This document shows, one piece after another, positions 1 to 9,358 of a DNA stretch of 50,908 nt. The translations under genes and the position numbers were made by a program. Under the pieces are notes generated by a model. That model searched no databases and was not told where the DNA came from. It was given only the letters and a program-made list of their open reading frames with translations. How positions within the stretch are numbered: position 1 is the first letter of the stretch; the number at the start of each line of letters is the position of its first letter. Source of the DNA: Rodentibacter mrazii (GTDB lineage Bacteria; Pseudomonadota; Gammaproteobacteria; Enterobacterales; Pasteurellaceae); assembly GCF_001998825.1 (NCBI RefSeq), contig NZ_MLHG01000044.1:1-50908 (forward strand), read 5' to 3'.

Positions 1-1
1 G

Positions 2-36
2 AAATCCCCTGAATCGAACGGTTCGGGGGATTTTGC
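2..36. terminator. Intrinsic terminator at the window edge
   Basis: AAATCCCC (2-9) pairs with GGGGATTT (26-33), with further GAA/TTC pairing inside, and T-rich sequence follows. It lies between the end of the minus-strand yggS gene and whatever ends to the left of the window. It may serve either strand. Confidence 0.7.
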
Positions 37-94
37 TTTGGGCTAAGAGCTTTATAAAGGGATAAAATCCCTTGTAAGTGCTGATTGATTGGAA

Positions 95-799
95 TTATTT
101 GGAGGAATAATCTCGTGCACCAAAAATTGCCGTACCAATTCTAACCATTGTTGAACCACATTTTATAGCGCTTGACATATTATCTGTCATTCCCATTGAA
201 AGTGTATCGATTTGTCTGTTTGGAAAGGTTTGTTTGAGTTGTCCAAATAGCTCAGCCATTTTTTTGAAAGTATTTTCTTGCTCGGCAACATTTGGAGTTG
301 GGGCGGGAATTGCCATTAAACCGCGCAGGCGTAAGTGCGGTAGATTTTCAATGTGTTTGGCAAGATCGAGCATTGATTCAGCTTGAATTCCGGATTTACT
401 TTCTTCATCGCTGATATTAATTTGAATCAGCACATTTAGTGGTGCTTTATTTGGGGGTCTTTGTTCATTCAATCGTTCGGCAATTTTCACACGATCAAGC
501 GTTTGTATCCAGTCAAAATACTCTGCTACCAAACGGCTTTTATTGGATTGTAAAGGTCCAATAAAATGCCACTCAAGCTTAATCTTTTGCTGTTCAAAAT
601 ATTGAATTTTTTCCACACCTTCTTGCACGTAATTTTCACCAAAGGCAATTTGTCCCGCTTGATAAGCTTCTAAAATATCGGAAACAGGTTTGGTTTTAGA
701 AACAGCCAGTAGTTTTACCCCATTTGAAGGGCGATGAGCTTGAACACATTCCGTATGAATACTTTTCTGAATGTCTCGTAAGTTATGTTGAATATTCAT
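95..799 (-). CDS. yggS: YggS/PROSC-family PLP homeostasis protein
   Basis: Single-domain alanine-racemase-fold protein that binds pyridoxal phosphate and buffers B6 vitamers; the family has no confirmed catalytic activity. Visible family motifs are LLAVSKTKP near the N-terminus (PLP lysine in the SKTKP segment), AFGENYVQE, WHFIGPLQSNK and the C-terminal LSMGMTDNMSSAI...RIGTAIFG phosphate-binding region. The 234-residue length fits the family. The start chosen is ATG at 799, preceded by AAGGAG. An upstream in-frame TTG at 817 would add six residues but overlaps that ribosome site. A stray uptake signal sequence lies just upstream. The gene is divergent from the thr operon. Confidence 0.93.
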   Translation of the reverse strand: MNIQHNLRDIQKSIHTECVQAHRPSNGVKLLAVSKTKPVSDILEAYQAGQIAFGENYVQEGVEKIQYFEQQKIKLEWHFIGPLQSNKSRLVAEYFDWIQTLDRVKIAERLNEQRPPNKAPLNVLIQINISDEESKSGIQAESMLDLAKHIENLPHLRLRGLMAIPAPTPNVAEQENTFKKMAELFGQLKQTFPNRQIDTLSMGMTDNMSSAIKCGSTMVRIGTAIFGARDYSSK

Positions 800-882
800 T
801 GGATTCTCCTTATTCAAAGTGCGGCTAGTTTACACGAAATTTAATGACTTGAAAAAAATTCAGTTAAATTGTTATTTTATGT

Positions 883-911
883 TTGACAACTTTATGAAAT
901 TTCGGTATTTC
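883..911 (+). promoter_or_regulatory. Candidate thr operon promoter
   Basis: TTGACA at 883-888 is followed after 17 bases by a weak TATTTC -10 candidate at 906-911. It sits about 30 bases before the leader-peptide start. The -35 is convincing, the -10 less so. Confidence 0.5.
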
Positions 912-942
912 TTAGCGCACTTGTTTTGAAAAATAAAACACA

Positions 943-1014
943 ATGAAAATTAACCGCACTTTTGCCACTATCATTATTATGATGACCATTACGATGTTTA
1001 ATGGGGCGGGTTAA
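943..1014 (+). CDS. thrL: thr operon leader peptide
   Basis: A 23-codon reading frame, [20 protein letters not shown] then GAG and stop. It contains four Thr and five Ile codons, and it ends NGAG like the E. coli leader peptide, which also senses Thr and Ile supply. It lies directly ahead of a terminator hairpin and thrA, the classic attenuation arrangement in which ribosome stalling on Thr/Ile codons prevents terminator formation. It contains an uptake signal sequence (aaccgcacttt). Confidence 0.88.
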   Translation: MKINRTFATIIIMMTITMFNGAG

Positions 1015-1035
1015 TGCACGAAAAACGGAATATCG

Positions 1036-1069
1036 AAAACCCGCAATTCAATTGAGTGCGGGTTTTTTT
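1036..1069 (+). terminator. thr attenuator terminator
   Basis: AAAACCCGCA (1036-1045) pairs with TGCGGGTTTT (1057-1066) and runs into a seven-T tract. It lies between thrL and thrA. The segment GGGCGGGTTAATGC at the end of thrL offers alternative pairing with the left arm (ACCCGC), consistent with an antiterminator. Confidence 0.85.
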
Positions 1070-1105
1070 ATCAGTTTAAATAAAATATTTCTAGGAGAAT
1101 CAATT

Positions 1106-3553
1106 ATGCGAGTACTCAAATTTGGCGGCACTTCCCTTGCAAATCCGCAGCGTTTTTCTCAAGCTGCAAAACTTATTGAGCAGGCTCATTTAGCGGAGCA
1201 GGCTGCAGGTGTATTATCAGCCCCTGCTAAAATTACTAACCATCTTGTTGCCCTTTCCGAAAAAGCTGCTTTAAATCAACCCACTGATACGCATTTCAAT
1301 GAATCCCTTGAGATTTTCTATAATATTATTAATGGATTGTATGCCGAAAATAATCAATTTGATTTAGATGGTATGAAAGCCTTAATTGATGCTGAATTTT
1401 CTCAAATTAAGGGATTATTAGAAGAAATTCGTCAAGCGGGTAAAGTGGAAGACGCCGTGAAAGCAATCATTGATTGCCGTGGTGAAAAGCTTTCAATTGC
1501 TATGATGAAAGCTTGGTTTGAAGCTCGTGGCTATGAGGTTCATGTTATTGATCCTGTAAAACAATTATTAGCAAGAGGAAGCTATTTAGAATCTTCCGTG
1601 GAAATTACAGAATCGACCAAGCGTGTGAATGCGGCAAGCATTGAAAAAGATAAAGTCGTATTAATGGCAGGCTTCACCGCTGGTAATGAAAAAGGCGAGT
1701 TAGTGCTTTTGGGACGTAATGGCTCTGATTATTCCGCAGCCTGTCTAGCCGCCTGTTTAGATGCTAGTGTCTGTGAAATTTGGACAGATGTTGATGGTGT
1801 TTATACTTGTGATCCCCGTTTAGTGCCGGATGCACGCTTGTTACCAACTCTATCTTACCGTGAAGCAATGGAGCTTTCTTATTTTGGTGCAAAAGTGATT
1901 CACCCACGAACTATTGGTCCATTATTACCGAAGAATATTCCTTGTGTCATTAAGAATACCGGTAATCCGTCCGCACCGGGATCGATTATTGATGGTAATG
2001 TGAAATCTGAAGGTTTGCAGGTAAAAGGCATTACTAATTTAGATAATTTGGCAATGTTTAATATTTCTGGACCTGGAATGCAAGGTATGGTTGGTATGGC
2101 ATCTCGAATCTTCTCCGCCATGTCCGGAGCCGGTATTTCAGTGATTCTTATCACTCAATCTTCCTCAGAATACAGTATTAGTTTTTGTGTGCCGGTAAAA
2201 TCTGCCGAAGCTGCTCTATCTGCACTTGAAAGTGAGTTTTCGAGTGAGCTGAAAGCTAATCAATTAGAGCCGATTGAAGTGATTAAAGATATGTCAATCA
2301 TCTCTGTCGTAGGAGATGGTATGAAGCAAGCCAAAGGTATTGCTGCCCGTTTCTTCTCGGCATTAGCACAAGCAAATATTAGCATTGTTGCAATTGCACA
2401 AGGTTCCAGCGAACGTTCTATCTCAGCGGTTGTGCCACAAAATAAAGCAATTGAGGCAGTGAAAGCCACTCATCAGGCACTTTTTAACAATAAGAAAGTC
2501 GTGGATATGTTTTTAGTTGGTGTAGGTGGTGTAGGTGGCGAACTCATTGAGCAGGTAAAACGTCAGAAGGAATATTTGGAAAAGAAGGACATTGAAATTC
2601 GGGTTTGTGCCATTGCAAACTCCAATAAAATGATGCTTAATGAACACGGCTTAAATTTGGATAATTGGAAAACCGATCTTGAAAATGCGACACAGCCTTC
2701 CGATTTTGATGTATTGCTTTCTTTCATCAAATTACATCACGTGGTGAATCCGGTATTTGTAGATTGTACATCGGCAGAATCTGTGGCGGGGCTTTATGCT
2801 CGAGCTTTAAGAGAAGGTTTCCACGTCGTGACACCAAACAAAAAAGCGAACACGCGTGAATTGGAATACTACCACGAGTTACGTAAAAACGCCCAAGCTG
2901 GCCAGCATAAATTCCTCTATGAAACAAATGTAGGAGCGGGATTACCGGTAATTGAAAACCTACAAAATTTATTGGCTGCCGGCGATGAATTGGAACGTTT
3001 CGAAGGGATTTTGTCAGGTTCGCTCTCTTTCATTTTCGGAAAATTGGAAGAAGGTATTTCTCTGTCAAAAGTGACCGCACTTGCTCGTGAAAAAGGATTT
3101 ACTGAGCCTGATCCGCGTGATGATTTGTCTGGGCAGGACGTCGCCCGTAAACTTTTAATTTTAGCCCGAGAAGCAGGATTAGAGTTAGAGCTGTCAGATG
3201 TAGAAGTAGAAGGCGTCTTGCCGAAAGGTTTTGCCGAGGGGAAATCTACCGACGAATTTATGGCAATGCTGCCACAGCTTGACGATGATTTTAATGCTCG
3301 AGTAGAGGCAGCAAAATCAGAAGGCAAAGTATTACGTTATGTGGGGCAAATCAGCGAAGGAAAATGCAAAGTTTCGATTGTCGCAGTGGATCAAAACAAT
3401 CCGCTTTACAAAGTGAAAGACGGTGAAAATGCTCTTGCATTCTATACACGCTATTATCAACCGATTCCGTTATTATTACGTGGTTATGGTGCTGGTAATG
3501 CTGTTACCGCAGCGGGTATTTTTGCTGATATTTTAAGAACATTACAACATTAA
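1106..3553 (+). CDS. thrA: Bifunctional aspartokinase I / homoserine dehydrogenase I
   Basis: Catalyses the first and third steps from aspartate to threonine. The N-terminal aspartokinase domain opens with [14 protein letters not shown] and contains [10 protein letters not shown]. It is followed by a regulatory ACT region with repeated [12 protein letters not shown] / [12 protein letters not shown] motifs (about residues 340-460). The homoserine dehydrogenase domain begins with the nucleotide-binding GVGGVGG near residue 471 and contains TPNKKANT and the [12 protein letters not shown] catalytic region. The 815 residues are normal for enterobacterial-type ThrA. The start is ATG 1106 with GGAG upstream. 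An open extension to 1001 would begin inside thrL and cross the attenuator, so it was rejected. It is first in thrABC and is expected to be controlled by attenuation. Confidence 0.97.
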   Translation: MRVLKFGGTSLANPQRFSQAAKLIEQAHLAEQAAGVLSAPAKITNHLVALSEKAALNQPTDTHFNESLEIFYNIINGLYAENNQFDLDGMKALIDAEFSQIKGLLEEIRQAGKVEDAVKAIIDCRGEKLSIAMMKAWFEARGYEVHVIDPVKQLLARGSYLESSVEITESTKRVNAASIEKDKVVLMAGFTAGNEKGELVLLGRNGSDYSAACLAACLDASVCEIWTDVDGVYTCDPRLVPDARLLPTLSYREAMELSYFGAKVIHPRTIGPLLPKNIPCVIKNTGNPSAPGSIIDGNVKSEGLQVKGITNLDNLAMFNISGPGMQGMVGMASRIFSAMSGAGISVILITQSSSEYSISFCVPVKSAEAALSALESEFSSELKANQLEPIEVIKDMSIISVVGDGMKQAKGIAARFFSALAQANISIVAIAQGSSERSISAVVPQNKAIEAVKATHQALFNNKKVVDMFLVGVGGVGGELIEQVKRQKEYLEKKDIEIRVCAIANSNKMMLNEHGLNLDNWKTDLENATQPSDFDVLLSFIKLHHVVNPVFVDCTSAESVAGLYARALREGFHVVTPNKKANTRELEYYHELRKNAQAGQHKFLYETNVGAGLPVIENLQNLLAAGDELERFEGILSGSLSFIFGKLEEGISLSKVTALAREKGFTEPDPRDDLSGQDVARKLLILAREAGLELELSDVEVEGVLPKGFAEGKSTDEFMAMLPQLDDDFNARVEAAKSEGKVLRYVGQISEGKCKVSIVAVDQNNPLYKVKDGENALAFYTRYYQPIPLLLRGYGAGNAVTAAGIFADILRTLQH

Positions 3554-3564
3554 CAGGAGTCCCG

Positions 3565-4509
3565 ATGTTAAGAATCTATGCACCGGCATCCAGCGCAAAC
3601 ATTAGTGTAGGCTTTGACACGTTGGGAGCTGCAATTTCTCCCATTGATGGTTCATTATTAGGTGATGTTGTTCAAATTGAGGAAATCCCAAGTGGTTTTG
3701 AATTGGAAAGTGCGGGTTACTTTGTCCGTAAATTACCAAAAGAACCGCAAAAAAATATCGTCTATCAGGCGTATGTATTATTTAGTGAGCGCTTGAAGCT
3801 ACGTGGAATTCAAGTGAAATCGCTACGTTTAACGCTCGAAAAAAATATGCCTATTGGATCGGGGTTAGGATCAAGCGCCTGTTCAATTGTCGCGGCATTA
3901 GTGGCATTGAATCAGTTTCATGATGAACCCTTTTCTAAAATGGAATTGCTTGAAATGATGGGGGAATTAGAGGGGCGAATTTCAGGCTCTATTCACTATG
4001 ATAACGTTGCGCCTTGTTATCTTGGCGGCGTACAGTTTATGGTGCAGTCTCTCGGTAATATTTGCCAAAAATTGCCGTTTTTCGATCACTGGTATTGGGT
4101 GTTGGCTTATCCGGGAATTGAAGTTTCTACTGCTGAAGCTCGGGCGATTCTACCGAAAAGTTATACCCGACAAGATGTGGTTTCCCATGGTCGCCATTTA
4201 GGCGGTTTTGTTCATGCTTGCCATACACAACAGGAAAACCTTGCAGCGATTATGATGAAAGATGTCATCGCAGAGCCTTATCGTGAATCATTATTGCCTA
4301 ATTTTGCGGAAGTAAAACAGGCTACGCATGATTTAGGTGCATTAGTAACGGGAATTTCAGGATCAGGACCAACGATTTTTTCTATCGGCTCAGATTTACA
4401 GACTGCAACGAAACTTGCCACTTATCTGGAAAATCATTATTTGCAAAATAATGAGGGGTTTGTGCATGTGTGTAAGGTTGATAATCAAGGGGCAAGAAAT
4501 TTAGCCTAG
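3565..4509 (+). CDS. thrB: Homoserine kinase
   Basis: GHMP-family kinase that phosphorylates L-homoserine. The glycine-rich ATP-binding motif [12 protein letters not shown] lies near residue 95, and the C-terminal [12 protein letters not shown] motif is present. The length of 314 residues is typical. It starts 11 bases after thrA with AGGAG upstream, so it is cotranscribed with thrA. Confidence 0.97.
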   Translation: MLRIYAPASSANISVGFDTLGAAISPIDGSLLGDVVQIEEIPSGFELESAGYFVRKLPKEPQKNIVYQAYVLFSERLKLRGIQVKSLRLTLEKNMPIGSGLGSSACSIVAALVALNQFHDEPFSKMELLEMMGELEGRISGSIHYDNVAPCYLGGVQFMVQSLGNICQKLPFFDHWYWVLAYPGIEVSTAEARAILPKSYTRQDVVSHGRHLGGFVHACHTQQENLAAIMMKDVIAEPYRESLLPNFAEVKQATHDLGALVTGISGSGPTIFSIGSDLQTATKLATYLENHYLQNNEGFVHVCKVDNQGARNLA

Positions 4510-4588
4510 TGCGGGAGAGCGTTAGGCACAATTTCAAAACGAGATAATTTTTAATCTATTTTATTTATCATTTATAAACGGTTTAACA

Positions 4589-5863
4589 ATGAATTTATAC
4601 AACATCAAACACCCGGAAGAACAAATTAATTTTGCCCAAGCTGTGCGTCAAGGGCTTGGGAAAGATCAGGGCTTATTTTTTCCGGAAACTATCCCAACAT
4701 TAAACAATATCAATGAATTATTGGATTTGCCGTTGGTTGAACGCAGCCAAAAAATTCTTTCCGCTTTAATTGGTGAAGAATTGCCCGCAAACAAGTTAAA
4801 TAGTATGGTAAAAAATGCCTTTACTTTTCCTGCACCTTTAGAAAAAGTCGAAGAGAATATTTATGCACTTGAGCTTTTCCACGGACCAACCTTAGCGTTC
4901 AAAGACTTTGGCGGGCGTTTTATGGCTCAAGCGCTTGCTAATGTGCGTGGCGATGGCAAAATTACGATTTTAACGGCAACATCGGGGGATACCGGTGCGG
5001 CGGTGGCTCACGCCTTTTATGGTTTAGAAAATATTAATGTAGTGATTCTATACCCGAAAGGAAAAATTAGTCCATTACAAGAAAAATTATTCTGTACCCT
5101 TGGGGGCAATATTCGCACTGTTGCCATTAACGGTGATTTTGATGCTTGTCAAGCATTGGTTAAACAAGCCTTTGACGATGTAGAATTGCGTGAGGCTATC
5201 GGATTAAACTCTGCTAATTCCATTAATATCAGCCGTTTACTGGCTCAAATTTGTTATTATTTTGAGGCGGTGGCTCAGCTGCCAAAAGAAAAACGCAATA
5301 ATGTGGTTGTTTCCGTACCAAGCGGGAATTTCGGTAATTTAACTGCAGGATTAATTGCAAAAACCTTAGGTTTACCGATTAAGCGTTTTATTGCTTCTAC
5401 TAATGCCAACGATACTGTACCGCGTTATTTAAAATCCGGCAAATGGGAACCGAATGCGACTGTTGCGACACTTTCTAATGCGATGGACGTCAGTCGTCCA
5501 AATAACTGGCCACGCGTGGAAGAGTTATTTAAGCGTAATAGTTGGAATCTATCTGATTTAGGTTCGGCTATGCTGACTGATGCACAAACGGAAGAAACCT
5601 TAAAAGCATTGTATGCCGTGGGATATACTTGCGAACCTCATGGTGCGATAGCTTATCAAGTATTGAAAGATCAGCTTAACGATGATGAAGCAGGAATTTT
5701 CCTTTGCACGGCACATCCGGCAAAATTTAAAGAATCTGTTGAGCGCATTTTGAATATCGAATTACCTTTGCCGGAAACATTAGATAAGCATAATAGGCTG
5801 CCACTACTTTCTGATGAAATGGAAAATGATTTTGCGAAACTACGTGCTTATTTTCTAAAATGA
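4589..5863 (+). CDS. thrC: Threonine synthase
   Basis: PLP enzyme converting O-phosphohomoserine to threonine, the last step of the pathway. The PLP-binding lysine lies in LAFKDFGGRF (about residue 105), and TATSGDTGAAVAHAF and the VPSGNFGNLTAG phosphate loop are visible. At 424 residues it has the normal short gammaproteobacterial length. It is the last gene of thrABC, 79 bases after thrB, and is followed by a terminator built from inverted uptake signals. Confidence 0.97.
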   Translation: MNLYNIKHPEEQINFAQAVRQGLGKDQGLFFPETIPTLNNINELLDLPLVERSQKILSALIGEELPANKLNSMVKNAFTFPAPLEKVEENIYALELFHGPTLAFKDFGGRFMAQALANVRGDGKITILTATSGDTGAAVAHAFYGLENINVVILYPKGKISPLQEKLFCTLGGNIRTVAINGDFDACQALVKQAFDDVELREAIGLNSANSINISRLLAQICYYFEAVAQLPKEKRNNVVVSVPSGNFGNLTAGLIAKTLGLPIKRFIASTNANDTVPRYLKSGKWEPNATVATLSNAMDVSRPNNWPRVEELFKRNSWNLSDLGSAMLTDAQTEETLKALYAVGYTCEPHGAIAYQVLKDQLNDDEAGIFLCTAHPAKFKESVERILNIELPLPETLDKHNRLPLLSDEMENDFAKLRAYFLK

Positions 5864-5865
5864 TA

Positions 5866-5898
5866 AAAAAGTGCGGTTAATATGACCGCACTTTCACT
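5866..5898 (+). terminator. Terminator made of paired uptake signal sequences
   Basis: AAAGTGCGGT (5868-5877) and its inverse ACCGCACTTT (5885-5894) form a 10-bp stem with a short loop. Uptake-signal pairs used as terminators are a known Pasteurellaceae habit. Confidence 0.8.
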
Positions 5899-5911
5899 TT
5901 TTAATTGTTTT

Positions 5912-6619
5912 ATGACAACATTAATTGCTTACGCCAATATTCAACAACCTTTTCCTTTTGATGAAATTCCACCCGAAATTGTGTCGGAAAGTTTGCTTAC
6001 CTTTCAATCTGAAAATTCCCGAGTGCGGCAACGCCATCAATGCCAGAAATTAGCCCATTTCCTACTCTGTCAGCTATTAAAAACAACAGGAAAAAATACC
6101 GCACTTTTAGGAAAAATTGAGCGTACAGAGAGCGGAAGACCTTATTTTCCAAATGAAAGCATTGATTTTAATATTAGCCATTCGGCTGATTGGGTCGCGG
6201 TTATTTTGCAGAACAAAGCGGAAAAGAAAAGTACGGTTGGCATTGACATCGAATTTCCAAAACAGCGATATTTTCTTGGATTAATGCAGCATTTCGCACC
6301 GGAAGATGAGGTCATATGGTTTAGCCAACAATCGGATGCTGAAGGGGCATTTTATCAGAGTTGGTGCTTACGTGAAGCCATATTAAAATCACAAGGCGTG
6401 GGTATTGTGAAATTATCAGAAGTACGCCATTTACCCGACAAGTTAAAAATTTTTTCGGATTATTGTCCACAGGGTAAACTTTTTTTTACTAATGAATTGC
6501 CTTTTTACTTGGCTGCCTTTACAAATCAGCTTAAAAATCAACCGCACTTTTTACAGTGGAATGGGAAAAAACTTGAGCAAAAAATACTCAAGCATCTTAT
6601 TCATTATGACGTAAATTAA
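5912..6619 (+). CDS. 4'-phosphopantetheinyl transferase superfamily protein (Sfp-like)
   Basis: Transfers the phosphopantetheine arm of CoA onto carrier proteins. Both family signatures are present: GIDIE near residue 110 (Mg-binding acidic residues) and WCLREAILKSQG near residue 150 (W-x-x-(K/R)-E-A-x-x-K). The start chosen is ATG 5912 (MTTLIAYANIQQPF). An ATG at 5882 lies inside the terminator stem behind thrC and is unlikely. No good ribosome site is visible. An uptake signal lies near the C-terminal end of the reading frame. This may be the carrier-protein transferase that replaces AcpS in these organisms, but the substrate is not shown. Confidence 0.85.
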   Translation: MTTLIAYANIQQPFPFDEIPPEIVSESLLTFQSENSRVRQRHQCQKLAHFLLCQLLKTTGKNTALLGKIERTESGRPYFPNESIDFNISHSADWVAVILQNKAEKKSTVGIDIEFPKQRYFLGLMQHFAPEDEVIWFSQQSDAEGAFYQSWCLREAILKSQGVGIVKLSEVRHLPDKLKIFSDYCPQGKLFFTNELPFYLAAFTNQLKNQPHFLQWNGKKLEQKILKHLIHYDVN

Positions 6620-6743
6620 ATAGAGAACCACCTGAATAATCACAGGAAATTTTATTCCGGAAATGCCTTGTATTTTGATAGACTAGCCCCCATTATTCCG
6701 ATAAACTCGTAACAATTTTTTGACAAATGGAGAATCAAACGAC

Positions 6744-7961
6744 ATGTCGCAGAATTCAGGACAGGATCCTTGGGGCAAGCCGGGACAGAGTAATGAGCAA
6801 AAGCCTGGAAACTCATCGAATAACGGATGGGATTCAAATCAAAACCGTGGAAATCAAGAGCAGTCTCCACCGGATATTGAGGAAATTTTTAATAATTTGC
6901 TGAAAAAACTCGGTGGCGGTAAAAAGGGCGGTCAAAATAATGGTAGTTCTAACAATACGCCTTCAACTCCACTTGACTGGGGTAAAGCGTTGCCGATTGC
7001 CACTGCTTTAGGCGTAATTGTTTGGGCGGCTAGCGGTTTCTATACTATTAAAGAAGCCGAGCGTGGCGTGGTGCTGCGTTTTGGAGAATTGCACTCTATT
7101 GTTCAACCCGGCTTAAACTGGAAACCGACTTTTGTGGATAAAGTCTTGCCGGTCAATGTAGAACAAGTAAAAGAGTTAAGAACTCAAGGGGCAATGCTCA
7201 CCCAAGATGAGAACATGGTAAAAGTGGAAATGACCGTGCAATACCGTGTTCAAGATCCGGCGAAATATCGTTTTAGCGTAACCAATGCTGATGATAGCTT
7301 AAATCAAGCAACGGACAGTGCGTTACGCTATGTAATCGGTCATATGACGATGAATGATATTCTTACAACCGGTCGCGCGGTCGTGCGTGAAAATACGTGG
7401 AAAGCCTTGAATGAAATCATCAAGCCTTATGATATGGGGCTTGATGTTATTGATGTGAACTTCCAATCAGCACGTCCGCCGGAAGAGGTCAAAGACGCAT
7501 TTGATGATGCGATTAAGGCGCAAGAAGATGAGCAACGTTTTATTCGTGAAGCGGAGGCCTATGCCCGTGAAAGAGAACCAATTGCGCGTGGTGATGCACA
7601 ACGTATTTTGGAAGAAGCAACGGCTTATAAGGATCGTATCGTTCTAGACGCCAAAGGGGAAGTAGAGCGCCTGCAACGCTTATTGCCGGAATTTAAAGCG
7701 GCACCTAATTTATTGCGTGAGCGTTTATATATTCAAACGATGGAAAAAGTGATGGCTAATACACCGAAAATTATGTTGGATGGAAATAACGGCAATAATT
7801 TAACGGTATTACCTCTTGAACAAATTATGGGAAAGAGAAATGAATCAAAAGTACAAAGTGCGGTTGATTCTACACCGGTTTTAACGCAATCTGAAAATCA
7901 ATCAAATCATTCTAAAAACAATAATACTGTTGAACCTGTTCGCCAAGGGAGATTCAATTAA
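6744..7961 (+). CDS. hflK: HflK, FtsH protease modulator subunit
   Basis: SPFH/band-7 membrane protein that with HflC forms the large assembly around the FtsH protease. A Gly/Asn-rich cytoplasmic N-terminus (residues 1-80) precedes a single membrane segment (about 83-103, LPIATALGVIVWAASGFYTI) and then the SPFH domain (ERGVVLRFGE, LNWKPTFVDKV). The C-terminus is Asn/Ser-rich. The start is ATG 6744 with ATGGAGA upstream; an in-frame TTG at 6720 was rejected. Its stop overlaps the start of hflC. Confidence 0.95.
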   Translation: MSQNSGQDPWGKPGQSNEQKPGNSSNNGWDSNQNRGNQEQSPPDIEEIFNNLLKKLGGGKKGGQNNGSSNNTPSTPLDWGKALPIATALGVIVWAASGFYTIKEAERGVVLRFGELHSIVQPGLNWKPTFVDKVLPVNVEQVKELRTQGAMLTQDENMVKVEMTVQYRVQDPAKYRFSVTNADDSLNQATDSALRYVIGHMTMNDILTTGRAVVRENTWKALNEIIKPYDMGLDVIDVNFQSARPPEEVKDAFDDAIKAQEDEQRFIREAEAYAREREPIARGDAQRILEEATAYKDRIVLDAKGEVERLQRLLPEFKAAPNLLRERLYIQTMEKVMANTPKIMLDGNNGNNLTVLPLEQIMGKRNESKVQSAVDSTPVLTQSENQSNHSKNNNTVEPVRQGRFN

Positions 7962-8848
7962 TGCGTAAATTTTTATTACCCGTTATTTTAGTCATCGCTG
8001 CGGTGATTTATTCAAGTGTGATTGTTGTCGCCGAAGGTACAAGAGGCATTATGCTGCGTTTTAACAAAGTGCAGCGTGATGCGGATAATAAAGTCGTTGT
8101 TTATGAACCCGGTCTACATTTTAAAGTACCGCTTATTGATAGCATTAAGGTACTGGATGCACGTATCCGCACTTTAGACGGTTCTGCGACACGTTTTGTA
8201 ACCGTAGAGAAAAAAGATTTACTGGTAGATTCCTACGTGAAATGGAAAATCAGTGATTTTGGTCGTTTTTATACTTCAACCGGCGGCGGAGATTACAGCC
8301 AAGCTGCGAGTTTATTGAGCCGTAAAGTGAACGACCGTCTGCGTTCTGAAATCGGTTCGCGTACCATTAAAGACATTGTTTCAGGTACTCGAGGCGAATT
8401 AATGGAAGGGGCGAAAAAAGCCTTGAATTCGGGACAAGACAGTACGGCTGAACTTGGCATTGAGGTGGTTGATGTGCGTGTAAAACAGATCAACTTACCG
8501 GATGAAGTTTCTTCTTCAATTTACCAACGTATGCGTGCAGAACGTGATGCAGTCGCACGGGAACATCGTTCACAAGGTAAAGAAAAAGCGGCTTTTATTC
8601 AAGCTGATGTAGATCGTAAAGTCACTCTTATTTTAGCAAATGCCAATAAAACGGCGCAAGAATTACGCGGTTCGGGCGATGCGACGGCGGCAAAACTTTA
8701 TTCCGATGCATTTTCACAAGAACCACAATTTTTTAGCTTTGTTCGTAGCTTAAAAGCCTATGAGGAGAGCTTTGCAAATTCGGATAATATGATGATCTTG
8801 AAGCCGGACAGCGATTTCTTCCGCTTTATGCAAACGCCGAGTAAATAG
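7961..8848 (+). CDS. hflC: HflC, FtsH protease modulator subunit
   Basis: Partner of HflK. The N-terminal membrane anchor (residues 4-22) is followed by an SPFH domain with EGTRGIMLRFNKVQRD and the conserved YEPGLHFKVPLIDSI, DARIRTLDG and EKKDLLVDSYVKW. It starts in a TAATG overlap with hflK, which implies translational coupling. The 295-residue length is normal. Confidence 0.95.
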   Translation: MRKFLLPVILVIAAVIYSSVIVVAEGTRGIMLRFNKVQRDADNKVVVYEPGLHFKVPLIDSIKVLDARIRTLDGSATRFVTVEKKDLLVDSYVKWKISDFGRFYTSTGGGDYSQAASLLSRKVNDRLRSEIGSRTIKDIVSGTRGELMEGAKKALNSGQDSTAELGIEVVDVRVKQINLPDEVSSSIYQRMRAERDAVAREHRSQGKEKAAFIQADVDRKVTLILANANKTAQELRGSGDATAAKLYSDAFSQEPQFFSFVRSLKAYEESFANSDNMMILKPDSDFFRFMQTPSK

Positions 8849-8861
8849 TTTGAAATAGCAT

Positions 8862-8895
8862 AAAAGTGCGGTCATATAAGCCGCACTTTATTTTT
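8862..8895 (+). terminator. Uptake-signal hairpin terminator after hflC
   Basis: AAAGTGCGG (8863-8871) pairs with CCGCACTTT (8881-8889), followed by T-rich sequence. Confidence 0.78.
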
Positions 8896-8937
8896 GAATT
8901 TTTTTTAATCAATCAATCCGTTTTTTACCATTTCTAT

Positions 8938-8965
8938 TTGACAGTATTTCATAAATCAGTAAAAT
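8938..8965 (+). promoter_or_regulatory. tRNA cluster promoter
   Basis: TTGACA (8938-8943), a 16-base spacer, then TAAAAT (8960-8965), followed by a GC-rich discriminator (ACGCTCCG) typical of stable-RNA promoters, 25 bases before tRNA-Gly. Confidence 0.75.
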
Positions 8966-8989
8966 ACGCTCCGTTGTCTCAATGACAAA

Positions 8990-9065
<76 letters not shown>

Positions 9066-9067
9066 TT

Positions 9068-9154
9068 GCCCGAGTGGTGGAATCGGTAGACACAAGGGAT
9101 TTAAAATCCCTCGCCTTTCGAGGCGTGCCAGTTCAAGTCTGGCTTCGGGCACCA
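9068..9154 (+). tRNA. tRNA-Leu (TAA)
   Basis: 87 bases with a long variable arm and encoded CCA. The acceptor GCCCGAG pairs with the 3' CTTCGGGC end. The anticodon loop TTTAAAA gives TAA. The ICEHin1056 family is known to integrate at a tRNA-Leu gene, so this gene is relevant to the attachment site, although here a tRNA-Lys lies between it and the first ICE gene. Confidence 0.96.
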
Positions 9155-9204
9155 TGATAGCTGCTAACTATTCGCTGAAAAAACTCTTCAATATCCTATT
9201 ATTA

Positions 9205-9280
9205 GGGTCGTTAGCTCAGTCGGTAGAGCAGCGGACTTTTAATCCGTTGGTCGAAGGTTCGAATCCTTCACGACCCACCA
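9205..9280 (+). tRNA. tRNA-Lys (TTT)
   Basis: 76 bases with CCA. The acceptor GGGTCGT pairs with ACGACCC. The anticodon loop CTTTTAA gives TTT. It is the last tRNA before the ICE genes, which start 78 bases downstream. Confidence 0.96.
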
Positions 9281-9315
9281 AGTATTTATTTTCCTCCAAT
9301 TCAATTGTAAAAGCC

Positions 9316-9358
9316 TAATACTCCTTAACGTTTAACTTTTATCGTTAGGTGAGGTATT
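9316..9358 (+). promoter_or_regulatory. Shine-Dalgarno-sequestering hairpin before parA
   Basis: TAATAC (9316-9321) can pair with GTATTA (9354-9359) and TAACG (9326-9330) with CGTTA (9343-9347). This encloses the ribosome site GTGAGG in an internal loop just before ATG 9359 and suggests translational control of the first ICE operon. Confidence 0.45.

Noticed and set aside
1001-1105. N-terminal extension of thrA
   Set aside because: It would start inside the leader peptide and run through the attenuator terminator; ATG 1106 has a ribosome site and gives the family N-terminus.
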